From Stenotrophomonas rhizophila (GTDB taxonomy: Bacteria > Pseudomonadota > Gammaproteobacteria > Xanthomonadales > Xanthomonadaceae), in NCBI RefSeq assembly GCF_003651185.1, contig NZ_RCDC01000004.1, positions 2,032,659 through 2,096,658 on the forward strand: a stretch of 64,000 nucleotides of DNA. Direction: 5' to 3'. Positions 42,728 to 50,153 of the stretch are shown here, piece by piece; the stretch's first letter is position 1; the number at the start of each line of letters is the position of its first letter. The notes beneath the pieces are model-generated. The model worked only from the letters and a program-made list of their open reading frames with translations. It was not told where the DNA came from and made no database searches. The position numbers and the translations under genes are program-made.

Positions 42728-43155
42728 CACTTCACCCCTAGGGCAGCGCGCGCCTTGGCGTACTTCGCCCGCAGGCGAGCCGCCGTCTCCGGATCCAGCA
42801 GAACCAGTCGCGATTCGTCGCTGTTGTCGGCGATATCCGCCAGCTTCACCTTGAGCGACAGAGGGTTCTGCCGAATGCTCCAGTAGTAGAACGCCTCGCT
42901 CTTGTTCACGCCGCGTGTCAGATCGAACACAGCCTCCACCACGTCCTGCGGGAACAGCATGACGCTGGTCGCGAAGGCCGGCTGATCCTCTAGTACGTCG
43001 TGGAGCCATGCCACCATTTCGGCGGCGTCATCGCCGGCGACCGCCGCTGCGACCCGAGCCACATGCTCGATGTATGGCCGGCCAGCCTTATCGGTTTGGG
43101 TGGCATGTGCCTCTTCCGACAGCCAACGAGCCTCATTCACCAATGCGTTTTCCAT
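42727..43155 (-). CDS. HD-domain hydrolase, RelA/SpoT-like (alarmone hydrolase candidate)
   Basis: 142 residues (MENALVNEARWLSEEAHATQ). The HD pattern follows the (p)ppGpp hydrolase type: AHATQTDKAGRPYIEHVARV (H31), VAWLHDVLEDQPAFATSVML (H52, D53), LTRGVNKSEAFYYWSI and KVKLADIADN near 103-112. Only the HD half is present; no synthetase domain. Known relatives hydrolyse (p)ppGpp or related nucleotides. Overlaps the nuclease start by one base. Substrate is inferred. Confidence 0.65.
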   Translation of the reverse strand: MENALVNEARWLSEEAHATQTDKAGRPYIEHVARVAAAVAGDDAAEMVAWLHDVLEDQPAFATSVMLFPQDVVEAVFDLTRGVNKSEAFYYWSIRQNPLSLKVKLADIADNSDESRLVLLDPETAARLRAKYAKARAALGVK

Positions 43156-43937
43156 CAGGTCACCTCCGCAGCCAGCTGCAGCCCGGTCGCCGCGTCGGCC
43201 TGCGCCCAGGTCATCTGTCCCCGGTCGATGCTCTCGGCCAGCCGCGACAGACCCTTTGCGGTCACCAGCACCTGCTCGTGCACGCGATCAGGCTCTCCTT
43301 CCCTCCGCTGCACGCTGGCCTTGTGCGTCAGCACGCCCTGCTGCAGACGGGTTTGGTAGGCCAGCCAGTTCTTGCTGCAGGCGCGGCGGTAGATCCAGCC
43401 ATGCTCGGCCAGCCAAGCGAACAGCTGGCGCGGCTGCACCTGCAGCATCTTGGCCGCGGTGCTGATGTTGAAGGCGCCATCGGCTTGGCTCAGCCGCAGC
43501 AGCGCGCGCACCTGCGGCTCCTGGTACTGCACGCGCGCTTCGAGGATCTCGGCCTTCTCGCTGTAGGACAGCAGCAGCGCGCGCAGCGTCGCCGGGTCGG
43601 TCAGCGCCTGCATTGGGTCAGGTGCGGGCGCGCCTGCCACCAGCGCGTCGTACGCACGGATCACCCGCAGGCTGAAGCTGGGGCTGATCCACATGGCGTA
43701 GGCGTAGACCAGCTCGCGCACCACGTAGCTGCCACCGTAGCGGCCGGCCACCGAGTGCACGGGGTAAACCCGGGAATCCCCGGATTTGACCAGTTCGGCC
43801 ACCAGTTCCTCGGTCTGCTTCAGGCGCTGCCAGTCGCTGGGCTGGTGCCGCTTGGCGCCGCCGGCGGCCTGGTGCAGATCGTTAAGGCAGAACCTGCCCA
43901 CGTCGTCGCGGCGCACGCTTGCGCCGCCAATCATCAT
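43155..43937 (-). CDS. KilA-N / phage antirepressor protein
   Basis: About 260 residues from ATG 43937 (a TTG at 43946 overlapping the previous stop is the alternative). The N-terminal KilA-N domain (RFCLNDLHQAAGGAKRHQPS, GGSYVVRELVYAYAMWISPS) is followed by a KilAC-like domain (NISTAAKMLQVQPRQLFAWL, GWIYRRACSKNWLAYQTRLQ). Proteins of this kind act as DNA-binding antirepressors or anti-immunity factors. It is in the early leftward operon, so expression would follow derepression. Confidence 0.85.
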   Translation of the reverse strand: MMIGGASVRRDDVGRFCLNDLHQAAGGAKRHQPSDWQRLKQTEELVAELVKSGDSRVYPVHSVAGRYGGSYVVRELVYAYAMWISPSFSLRVIRAYDALVAGAPAPDPMQALTDPATLRALLLSYSEKAEILEARVQYQEPQVRALLRLSQADGAFNISTAAKMLQVQPRQLFAWLAEHGWIYRRACSKNWLAYQTRLQQGVLTHKASVQRREGEPDRVHEQVLVTAKGLSRLAESIDRGQMTWAQADAATGLQLAAEVT

Positions 43938-43942
43938 CGCGT

Positions 43943-44452
43943 TCAAGAGAACACCTCCGTTTTCCAGCCGCCGCCGGGGGCGCGCTGGACTGCCAGGAAT
44001 CGGAACGGGTACATAGCAGCGGCCACCTTCACCTTCACGCGTGCGTCTTCCTCCCAGAAACCCTTCACCTCATGTGCCTCCAGATCTCCGGCGGCCGTCA
44101 TCACGAAGAAGTCGATGGTCAGGTGCGTCTTCTCGGCCAATTTCAGCTTCACGGACTCGAAGCGGAACCACGCGATCGCGCCAGCGGCCAGCTGCAGCTT
44201 CAGGTGTGCGGCGTAGGCCTCTTCGGTCTTGTTCATCTCACCCGGCACGTGGCGCGGCCTGCCGCGCGCGACCTTGCCGGCGGCGTTGCCGCTGGCGGAT
44301 GGCTGCGCGGCGGCCGGGGGCCGGTAGGCACGCGCCGCGGTGGGTTGCGGCGCCACCGCTGTGCTGGCTTCGACCAGGCGCCGCATCCCCTCTGGCATCT
44401 CCTGGGTATTGGCGTAGCGCAGCGAGCGGCGCCCCTTCGTCTTCGGAACCAT
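43943..44452 (-). CDS. DUF1064 phage nuclease-like protein
   Basis: 169 residues from ATG 44452 (MVPKTKGRRSLRYANTQEMP), at the previous gene's stop. The DUF1064 block reads NKTEEAYAAHLKLQLAAGAI, LKLAEKTHLTIDFFVMTAAG and LEAHEVKGFWEEDARVKVKV, giving a D-x(n)-E-V-K nuclease core of the PD-(D/E)XK superfamily. This family is thought to process branched DNA in phage replication or recombination modules. The Pro/Ala-rich N-terminus is probably disordered. Confidence 0.8.
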   Translation of the reverse strand: MVPKTKGRRSLRYANTQEMPEGMRRLVEASTAVAPQPTAARAYRPPAAAQPSASGNAAGKVARGRPRHVPGEMNKTEEAYAAHLKLQLAAGAIAWFRFESVKLKLAEKTHLTIDFFVMTAAGDLEAHEVKGFWEEDARVKVKVAAAMYPFRFLAVQRAPGGGWKTEVFS

Positions 44453-44982
44453 CAGGCGGACGCCTCTGAAGCGGCCCATACGCGCATCGCGCGCTGGCGG
44501 AATGCCTCGAATTCGTGTCGCGCACGCTGCTGTGTGGCTTGGTGCTCACGGTCCATCTGCTCTAGCATGCAGTCGAACTCGACGTTGAGCAGGCCCACCA
44601 GCTGCTGCATGGTCAGTCCACCGCGAGTGCGATGCGTCGGTGCCAGTGCCAGCTGCGGCATGGCCAGCTGCTGCTGGCCCGAGGGCGGAAGCGGCATGTT
44701 GTCCACGCGGCCTGCATCGGTCACTGCCCAGGTGGCCACAGGCCGACCATCGCGGCCACTGGCGCGGTTCTCGCAACGACGAACAAGCCCCTCGCGGTCC
44801 AGCTCACGCAACAGACCGGCCGCGGCAGCGGTGGTGAGCAACATGGCCTCGCGCGGCGCGCCTGCCTCCAGTGCAGCGTTGCCCATCAGTTCCAGCGCCT
44901 CAGCTGCGGTGCTGTCGCCATGGATGCCCAGGCAGAACAGGACCAGCTGCCGCTGGTAGGCGCGGATGTCAGTCGGCTCCAT
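44452..44982 (-). CDS. Phage protein with winged-helix-like region
   Basis: 176 residues from ATG 44982, preceded by GGAGGC. It has AMLLTTAAAAGLLRELDREG and LVRRCENRASGRDGRPVATW, a pattern like a winged helix with a beta hairpin, then a coiled C-terminus (LEQMDREHQATQQRARHEFE). Part of the overlapping early operon. Possibly a replication or regulatory accessory factor. Confidence 0.55.
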   Translation of the reverse strand: MEPTDIRAYQRQLVLFCLGIHGDSTAAEALELMGNAALEAGAPREAMLLTTAAAAGLLRELDREGLVRRCENRASGRDGRPVATWAVTDAGRVDNMPLPPSGQQQLAMPQLALAPTHRTRGGLTMQQLVGLLNVEFDCMLEQMDREHQATQQRARHEFEAFRQRAMRVWAASEASA

Positions 44983-45682
44983 GCATGCCTCCGAATCCCA
45001 GCTCAGCGGCGGCCTGTGCCATGGCACTGCGCGCCGCATCGCGATCGCGCACAACCTGCGGCTCGGGCTTCGGCGCGGGCAGCGCGGCCACCGGCGCGGG
45101 TACGGCGCCGCCGTCCATGACGTGCTTCACCGCCCGCTCGTAGGCGTTGGCCAGCATGCGCTGCTGCACCGCGCCGCTCTCGGCTGTGGCGTAGGCGTGC
45201 AGGTCCAACCTAGACCGCACCAGTACGGTGAATCCGCTATGGGCCTGCCCGGGCCGCATTTGGCCATCAACCTCGGCAAGGGCCGGGATACCAAGGCACA
45301 TCGCACGGAACTGCCCGGGGTTCGGCGGCCACTGCAAGGCGCTGCGCAGGCAGTTGGCCAGGCCGTCTGCCACCTGGCGCGGGGTGATGCCGGTCAGCAC
45401 CTGGAACCACAGTTCGCCTGCTGTGGTCAGGCCGCCAGCGTTGTTCACCGGGGAAGAGCCGTTCTCGCGCACCCACTTCCCGGGGAACATGCCAGCCATG
45501 CGCTCCCATACCGTCCACAGGGCACTCACCGCGCGCTGATCCGGGTCAGTGCTGGACGAGTTCGAAGTCGGCGTCGATGATGTCGCCGCCTGGTCCGCCA
45601 AAGCCGACAGCTGCCGAGCGCTGTTCGAATTTGCGTCGCTGCTCTGCGACGTGATCGGCAGAACCGAGCTGAGAGTTTGCAT
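44969..45682 (-). CDS. Replication protein P-like (helicase loader)
   Basis: 237 residues from ATG 45682, which has AGAGG 5 nt upstream although it overlaps the DUF1376 gene by 137 nt. The first 50 residues are Ser/Thr-rich and low-complexity. The core RAVSALWTVWERMAGMFPGK, ITPRQVADGLANCL and WPPNPGQFRAMCLG matches lambda P-type proteins, which load the host DnaB helicase. It lies downstream of a DUF1376 replication protein, replacing the O-P pair. Confidence 0.75.
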   Translation of the reverse strand: MQTLSSVLPITSQSSDANSNSARQLSALADQAATSSTPTSNSSSTDPDQRAVSALWTVWERMAGMFPGKWVRENGSSPVNNAGGLTTAGELWFQVLTGITPRQVADGLANCLRSALQWPPNPGQFRAMCLGIPALAEVDGQMRPGQAHSGFTVLVRSRLDLHAYATAESGAVQQRMLANAYERAVKHVMDGGAVPAPVAALPAPKPEPQVVRDRDAARSAMAQAAAELGFGGMHGAD

Positions 45683-46550
45683 TGGGGCCTCTGGTGTTTG
45701 TGGGGTTCGTCGGCGTTGCGCCGGCGGCTTTTCGGCTTCGAGCGGTCTGGATTGCCCAGGGGAAGGGCTTGGCGACAGGCGGGGAACGGGTCATCCCCTC
45801 GGCTGCGGTGTCGCCCAATTCCTCCGGGGTCACGCCTTCAGCCAGCGCGGCGAGAAGGTCGGGATGACTGGGGTTGGTCGAGTGGCAACCTGCCTGACGC
45901 ATCAGCAGGCACGCACGCCCCGCATCGGTCACACCGCTCAGAGATCTTTGAGCGTGCAGTGATGTATCTGGAGTAGTAGATATGGGGTCTGGGGTCTGGT
46001 TACCCGTGTTCACACCTGTGATCACACCCCCTGTCACGCGTGACGCAGCGTGACTTGTCACGCGTGACAGGCAGTCGGAAGTCACGCGCTCGTCGCCAGT
46101 CACATGCGTGAGGTGAAGCGCCTTCAGCTGCGCCATGGTGGCCATACCGTCTGGCACGACGCCCGCATTGCGGAGATCTTCGAACAGCATCGTGCGTCTG
46201 GCGCGAGTGCGCGCCTGCCGCTCGGCTTCGCTGTTCTTCCTGTCCTCCCGGCGCCCCTGCCCCTCCGCGATGCGGACCTGAGCGGTGGCGATCTGTTCGT
46301 CGCAGCGCTTGCTGTGCCGCAGGCCATCCTCAGCCACCGGGAAATAACGCTCGGCCACCTTCTTCACTGCGGCCTTGTCGCCCGAAGTGATGGCACCGGC
46401 GATGACGTACAGCTCCGCCAAGCTTTCCGGCAGCGCCTGCTCTTCCGAGTAGTAGGCGAGCATCAGTTTGAAGTAGACACCGTGGTCGGTCAGGGACAGC
46501 CGCGTTGTGTCCTTGAGGTAGTCGCCGGGGTACATCTCGAAATAGATCAC
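45546..46550 (-). CDS. DUF1376 replication-associated protein
   Basis: 334 residues from GTG 46550, overlapping the stop of the HTH gene (GTGA). The DUF1376 core reads IYFEMYPGDYLKDTTRLSLT, DHGVYFKLMLAYYSEEQALP and VKKVAERYFPVAEDGLRH. The C-terminal half is disordered and Thr/Ala-rich. DUF1376 proteins replace lambda O in many phages and are expected to bind the replication origin. Repeats of GTCACGCGTGAC-type (46030-46090) inside this gene may be the origin. Confidence 0.8.
   Translation of the reverse strand: MIYFEMYPGDYLKDTTRLSLTDHGVYFKLMLAYYSEEQALPESLAELYVIAGAITSGDKAAVKKVAERYFPVAEDGLRHSKRCDEQIATAQVRIAEGQGRREDRKNSEAERQARTRARRTMLFEDLRNAGVVPDGMATMAQLKALHLTHVTGDERVTSDCLSRVTSHAASRVTGGVITGVNTGNQTPDPISTTPDTSLHAQRSLSGVTDAGRACLLMRQAGCHSTNPSHPDLLAALAEGVTPEELGDTAAEGMTRSPPVAKPFPWAIQTARSRKAAGATPTNPTNTRGPNANSQLGSADHVAEQRRKFEQRSAAVGFGGPGGDIIDADFELVQH
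46030..46095. repeat. GTCACGCGTGAC-type repeats inside DUF1376 gene (candidate origin iterons)
   Basis: TGTCACGCGTGAC is seen at about 46034 and again at about 46057, and related CGTGACTTGTCACGCGTGAC and GTCACGCGCTCG units follow. Lambda carries its origin iterons inside gene O, and these repeated palindromic units lie at the same place in the replication gene. They also encode RVTSH-like repeats (DCLSRVTSHAASRVTGG). Origin function is inferred. Confidence 0.5.
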
Positions 46551-46873
46551 ACCCGATCCCCCGCGCCGCGCAGCAACTGCGCCTCCTTTGGGCGGCCTGC
46601 GAAGGGCGCACGGTCGTCTGGCAGCTTTTCCCGTGCAGCAGCAGGATCGTGCACGTCCTGCAGCGCGGCCAGCCACCGGTAGGCGGTAGCGCGGGAGAGG
46701 CCGAACTGCGCCTGTAGCGCATCCACCTGAAGTGGCAGCGGCTGCTCTTTAGCCCACAGCACCACGTCCACCATGGGCAGCAGCTGCACCACGTTTTCAG
46801 GGATGCGGCGGCCGGCGGCATCGAACTCGCCGACCACGGCGATCGCCCAGCTCACCATGACTGCCGTAGTCAT
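46547..46873 (-). CDS. HTH phage protein
   Basis: 108 residues from ATG 46873 (MTTAVMVSWAIAVVGEFDAA), overlapping the previous stop (ATGA). The helix-turn-helix is VDALQAQFGLSRATAYRWLA. It precedes the replication gene and could be a DNA-binding regulator or replication accessory. No specific family recognised. Confidence 0.6.
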   Translation of the reverse strand: MTTAVMVSWAIAVVGEFDAAGRRIPENVVQLLPMVDVVLWAKEQPLPLQVDALQAQFGLSRATAYRWLAALQDVHDPAAAREKLPDDRAPFAGRPKEAQLLRGAGDRV

Positions 46874-47472
46874 TGGCGCCCACCACCGACCGCGCGCGGT
46901 GCCAGATCCAGCAGGTGGCCGGTGACGTAGCGCTTCGCGGTGATCAGCTCGGCTTCCAGCTGCCCCATCTCGTCCAGCGCGCGGCGCAGTTCGGGGATGT
47001 CCTTCGGGCAGATGCGGCCGTCGGCCAGGATGTTGGTCAGCGCTTCCAGAGTGTGGCCAAACTCGACCGACAAACGGGCCACAGCCAGCACGCCAGCATG
47101 CGGTTCCATCATCGGGATCCGCGCGCCCAGGAAGCCATAGCGCTGGGCCAACTCGCGTGAGCAGGCGTCGCGCCACTGCGGCGGCAGCGCGCGCACCCAG
47201 GACTCTTCCAGATCCACTGGCATCTTGACCGTGCCATTGCGGATCCGGCCAACCAGCTGGGCGTTCGCCTTCAGCGCGCGCTCGATGCTGTCGGCGTCAT
47301 CGCCCGAGTGGAACTGAACGTTGCGCTCGCTGGGGGCCACGTCTGCCTGGTATTGCTCGGCGATTGCCTGAGCCAGACTCGTATCGGTGTGGCCGCTGTT
47401 GCGGATAGCGTCGGTCGTGTGGCGGAACACCACCGCCGACCGCGGTTCTTGGTACTGAGGATCAGGCTTCAT
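46870..47472 (-). CDS. CII/YmfL-like phage regulatory protein (tentative)
   Basis: 200 residues (MKPDPQYQEPRSAVVFRHTT) with GAGGTG 8 nt upstream. SLAQAIAEQYQADVAPSERN and FHSGDDADSIERALKANAQL suggest an N-terminal HTH, and the rest is helical (LTNILADGRICPKDIPELRR). Its place between Cro-like and replication genes, like that of lambda cII, supports a transcriptional role. Assignment is weak. Confidence 0.45.
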   Translation of the reverse strand: MKPDPQYQEPRSAVVFRHTTDAIRNSGHTDTSLAQAIAEQYQADVAPSERNVQFHSGDDADSIERALKANAQLVGRIRNGTVKMPVDLEESWVRALPPQWRDACSRELAQRYGFLGARIPMMEPHAGVLAVARLSVEFGHTLEALTNILADGRICPKDIPELRRALDEMGQLEAELITAKRYVTGHLLDLAPRAVGGGRQ

Positions 47473-47541
47473 TTACGCACCTCGGGAGGCGATGCAAAGT
47501 GGTCGCCATGGACAGGACGACCCACAAATTGAGTTGGGGTA

Positions 47542-47597
47542 GCGCACTCCCGGCGTTAAGCTTGTTGTGCCAACAACACAGCACGCAGGGAGTGCGC
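47542..47597. promoter_or_regulatory. Concentric dyad that can sequester a ribosome binding site
   Basis: Outer arms GCGCACTCCC (47542-47551) and GGGAGTGCGC (47588-47597) are perfectly complementary. Inner arms TTGTTG (47562-47567) and CAACAA (47571-47576) share the same centre near 47569. The right outer arm contains GGGAG, the ribosome binding site of the + strand gene at 47599. It can be an operator or an RNA switch. Confidence 0.55.
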
Positions 47598-47598
47598 C

Positions 47599-47832
47599 AT
47601 GGAAAACGATCAGGTTTTCAAGATTCCGCTGGAACCTCAGCCCGGAAAAACAACCACCATCAACAACCCCAACGGACGGGACGTGGACGTTACGGTTCAC
47701 TTCCACTCAGGCTCGTCGGTTACTTTTCTTCTGCTGGCGAACGGATCTTTTTCGTTCATTACTCAGGGCGACGTGGGCGAGATCGACATGCATGTCAGGC
47801 CCACGCTCTCCGGGCCCACGTCCGTCAGCTGA
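47599..47832 (+). CDS. 77-residue beta-rich protein of unknown function
   Basis: MENDQVFKIPLEPQPGKTTT, then VTVHFHSGSSVTFLLLANGS and DVGEIDMHVRPTLSG. The ATG follows GGGAG at good spacing. The alternating polar and hydrophobic pattern looks like a real small beta protein. It runs against the leftward early operon and overlaps the end of the gene at 47707-48081 on the opposite strand by 126 bp. A lysogen-expressed gene is possible. Confidence 0.5.
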   Translation: MENDQVFKIPLEPQPGKTTTINNPNGRDVDVTVHFHSGSSVTFLLLANGSFSFITQGDVGEIDMHVRPTLSGPTSVS

Positions 47833-48081
47833 GCGAATGGTGTAGTTGCCCTCTGGTGCCTCTTCCAAGGTCCAACCAGGGGGCATCGAAACGGCCACAT
47901 GCGAGCCAGCTCGAGTCCTCCTTGCAGCGGGGGCTTTCGGTGGTGAGCGAGAGGACCCGGCTTGCGGTGGAAGGCCCGAGGAAAGAACAACCTCGCTGAG
48001 CTGCCGGGGGGTCATTCCGTCAGCTAAGGCAGAAGCGAGATCACTGGGTTGCGACGAGTGGCGGGGAGCTTCAGTGCGCAT
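47707..48081 (-). CDS. Phage protein following Cro-like gene
   Basis: 124 residues (MRTEAPRHSSQPSDLASALA) starting 3 nt after the Cro-like stop. It has ADGMTPRQLSEVVLSSGLPP and PPGWTLEEAPEGNYTIRSAD, both protein-like, while the C-terminal 35 residues (Lys/Arg-rich) overlap the opposite-strand gene and look less constrained. Function unknown. Confidence 0.5.
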   Translation of the reverse strand: MRTEAPRHSSQPSDLASALADGMTPRQLSEVVLSSGLPPQAGSSRSPPKAPAARRTRAGSHVAVSMPPGWTLEEAPEGNYTIRSADGRGPGERGPDMHVDLAHVALSNERKRSVRQQKKSNRRA

Positions 48082-48084
48082 CGC

Positions 48085-48348
48085 TCAGGCCCCCTCTACC
48101 GGGACGATGCGATCTGCGTCTGGGTCAACAATGGCTACGCCAGGCGCATCAAAGATGTCCGGGCGAAGCTCACTTCGAGAGACTTGCCCGCCGCTCTGCT
48201 CATCAAGCCTTCGAGCCAGCGCGCCATCAAAGCGCGTCCGCTTGCTCAAGGCCTTTCGTAGATAGCCAATCGTCGTTCCAGCCTTGACGGCAAACGCTGC
48301 CTGATCATCTGGTGCCAAGGTGCCGAGGTAAGCGCGAAGTGTGTCCAT
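48085..48348 (-). CDS. Cro-like / YdaS-type repressor
   Basis: 87 residues from ATG 48348 (MDTLRAYLGTLAPDDQAAFA). The HTH is VKAGTTIGYLRKALSKRTRF followed by VSRSELRPDIFDAP, the YdaS/Cro signature. It is divergent from the CI-type repressor, across the TTTACC-N4-GGTAAA operators, and heads the leftward early operon. It should repress cI and commit to lytic growth. Confidence 0.85.
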   Translation of the reverse strand: MDTLRAYLGTLAPDDQAAFAVKAGTTIGYLRKALSKRTRFDGALARRLDEQSGGQVSRSELRPDIFDAPGVAIVDPDADRIVPVEGA

Positions 48349-48358
48349 AGGCGACGAC

Positions 48359-48412
48359 TTTACCAGAAGGTAAAGACAATGCAACACCATTTGGTCAATT
48401 ACCAGCAGGTAA
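48359..48412. promoter_or_regulatory. Repressor operators between cro-like and cI-like genes
   Basis: TTTACCAGAAGGTAAA (48359-48374) and TTACCAGCAGGTAA (48399-48412) are inverted repeats of the same type. A weaker ACC-ATTT-GGT site lies at 48386-48395. Two more copies occur near 49566-49604. This is a classic CI/Cro three-site operator. Confidence 0.75.
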
Positions 48413-48426
48413 CCGAAACTTGCCCA

Positions 48427-49128
48427 ATGAGTACTGATGACTCCCCTACCGTCGCCGCCCGCCGCGAGCGCCTCCAGCAGTGGATCGCCGAGCACCACGG
48501 CGGCAGCCAAGCTTCCTTTGCTGCCGCCACCGGCATCAATCAAGGTGAGCTATCTGGACTGCTGAAGCGAAAGTCGTTCGGCGAGAAGCGCGCATCTTCG
48601 CTGCAAAAAGCTGCCGGGATGCCTGAGGGTTACCTGACTTTTCCCTTGAACCAGATGGACCACAAGCAGCCAACCCGTCAGGTCTCAGAGGTTGCGACAA
48701 GTAACGAATATGTTCGCGTCCAACAATTGGACGGGGAAGCGGGGATGGGAGAAGGAAGGATCAACGACGATTTCCCGGAAGTGATTCGCTCTATGGACTT
48801 TACGGCGAGCTACATTCGTTCGATCGTAGGATTTGTCCCACAGCCTGGACGTCTGGTTCTCGTGACCGGCCGCGGGGATTCGATGCTCCCTATCATTCAA
48901 CCGGGCGAAACGCTTCTCGTGGACTCCGGCGTTCAAGTCTTCGATGGCGATGGCATCTACCTGATCAATACAGGCAATGGCCAGCAGGTTAAAGGCCTGC
49001 AGGACAGAGGCACCGCCGTGTACGTGGTAAGCGCGAATTCGGCTTTGTATCCAGCGTTTCCAATGCCTTCTGGCGCCACAATCGGCGGAAAGGTGTACCT
49101 CCGAAATCGCATTGAACGGTTCAACTGA
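48427..49128 (+). CDS. CI-type phage repressor with S24 peptidase domain
   Basis: 233 residues from ATG 48427 (MSTDDSPTVAARRERLQQWI). The N-terminal HTH is GSQASFAAATGINQGELSGL. The C-terminal S24/LexA domain has the self-cleavage pair A105-G106 in GEAGMGEG, catalytic Ser152 in GRGDSMLPIIQPGETLLVD, and Lys189 in QQVKGLQDRG. RecA-assisted cleavage would induce the prophage. It should bind TTTACC-N4-GGTAAA operators on both sides of its gene. A TM2 gene follows 11 nt downstream. Confidence 0.93.
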   Translation: MSTDDSPTVAARRERLQQWIAEHHGGSQASFAAATGINQGELSGLLKRKSFGEKRASSLQKAAGMPEGYLTFPLNQMDHKQPTRQVSEVATSNEYVRVQQLDGEAGMGEGRINDDFPEVIRSMDFTASYIRSIVGFVPQPGRLVLVTGRGDSMLPIIQPGETLLVDSGVQVFDGDGIYLINTGNGQQVKGLQDRGTAVYVVSANSALYPAFPMPSGATIGGKVYLRNRIERFN

Positions 49129-49139
49129 AGGAACGAGAT

Positions 49140-49544
49140 ATGGCGTTGGTCGGCTGCCAGGAATGCGGCAGAGAAATTAGCGACAAGGCTGCGGCCTGCC
49201 CGGGCTGCGGCGCACCTCAGCGAGTCCCACCCCACGTACCTCCCCCGGGAGCTCGACCACAAGCTATGCAAGATGTGCCGGCCACCAAAAGCCCGCCATC
49301 TTCGCAGCTTCCTGCAAGCAGCCGAGCGATGTACATCGTCCTCTCCCTTCTTTTCGGCACAGTGGGCTTCAACGATTTCTACATTGGAAAGTTCGGCCTC
49401 GGCACGGCCAAGATCGCCGCTCTAGGCGTCTCTCTTGTGATGGAACCTATTGTTTTTGCTGCGCTCTTTTGCCTGCTAGCTCTTCTCTCGATCTTGCAAG
49501 CCTTCACAGTTAGACGCGATAGTAAGGGCACACCACTGGCCTGA
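49140..49544 (+). CDS. Zinc-ribbon plus TM2-domain membrane protein
   Basis: 134 residues; AAGGAACGAG precedes the ATG. A double CxxC zinc ribbon (C6, C9, C20, C23 in GCQECGRE ... ACPGCGAP) is followed by a Pro-rich linker and a TM2 domain (SRAMYIVLSLLFGTVGFNDF, YIGKFGLGTAKIAALG). It is 11 nt after cI and should be co-transcribed with it in the lysogen. Such genes often change the host envelope or exclude other phages; here that is a hypothesis. Confidence 0.7.
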   Translation: MALVGCQECGREISDKAAACPGCGAPQRVPPHVPPPGARPQAMQDVPATKSPPSSQLPASSRAMYIVLSLLFGTVGFNDFYIGKFGLGTAKIAALGVSLVMEPIVFAALFCLLALLSILQAFTVRRDSKGTPLA

Positions 49545-49565
49545 GATCAGCCCAGTAGAAATTTT

Positions 49566-49604
49566 TTACCTTTTGGTATTGCTTAAAATTTACCATTTGG
49601 TAAT
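49566..49604. promoter_or_regulatory. Second repressor operator pair, upstream of rightward operon
   Basis: TTACCTTTTGGTAT (49566-49579) and TTTACCATTTGGTAAT (49589-49604) match the TTTACC-N4-GGTAAA sites at the cI/cro boundary. They lie 31-69 bp upstream of the first gene of the rightward operon. The TAAAAT at 49584-49589 between them may be a promoter -10 box. Confidence 0.75.
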
Positions 49605-49634
49605 CTGCATCCGTCTCTTACGCCGGATGCAGCT

Positions 49635-50153
49635 ATGCAGATCTCAAAGCGCCACCGCTTGGCCGTACGCCTGGGCTTGCCAACCCTCGCCTGCTTCATC
49701 GTCTTGGCCGTTGCGGCCTGGGCCGTTCCCGGCGAAGCGCCGGCAGCGGATGGCGCTGAGGACGCCCCCGACAGGCTGGTGATCACCAGCCCGCGAATCT
49801 GCGCAGCCTTGGCTGTGTACGAATTGGCCGCCGCCGACGATTGGGCCCTGCGCGCCACGGTGGCAAACACCAGCCTCAACGCTTTCCGCGACGCGAGTCG
49901 TGTGCCCGACTGCGCGCCCGGCATCACCAAAGCCCTCACCCAGAACTTCCAGCCTGCACGCTGGCAGCTAGCCCTCGACGCGGCCGATGCCGTGCTGAGC
50001 GGCTCCTACCAGGTTTCCCCCGCGGCATGCGTCCGGGCCAATGCGGTTTTCCCCCTGCCGACCGCAGACGGCAAATTGCCGAGCACGCACGCCGTGCTAA
50101 CCCGGGCGCAGTGCGTGATGCACGACCTGGCTTTCATCGAGGTGGCGCCGTGA
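49635..50153 (+). CDS. Unknown protein with N-terminal membrane anchor
   Basis: 172 residues (MQISKRHRLAVRLGLPTLAC). A single helix at about residues 13-31 (FIVLAVAAWAV) leads to a probable periplasmic domain with four Cys (SPRICAALAVYELA, VPDCAPG, SPAACVRAN, RAQCVMHD). It is the first gene behind the second operator pair. The next gene, a wHTH, overlaps its stop (GTGA). Function unknown. Confidence 0.6.
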   Translation: MQISKRHRLAVRLGLPTLACFIVLAVAAWAVPGEAPAADGAEDAPDRLVITSPRICAALAVYELAAADDWALRATVANTSLNAFRDASRVPDCAPGITKALTQNFQPARWQLALDAADAVLSGSYQVSPAACVRANAVFPLPTADGKLPSTHAVLTRAQCVMHDLAFIEVAP

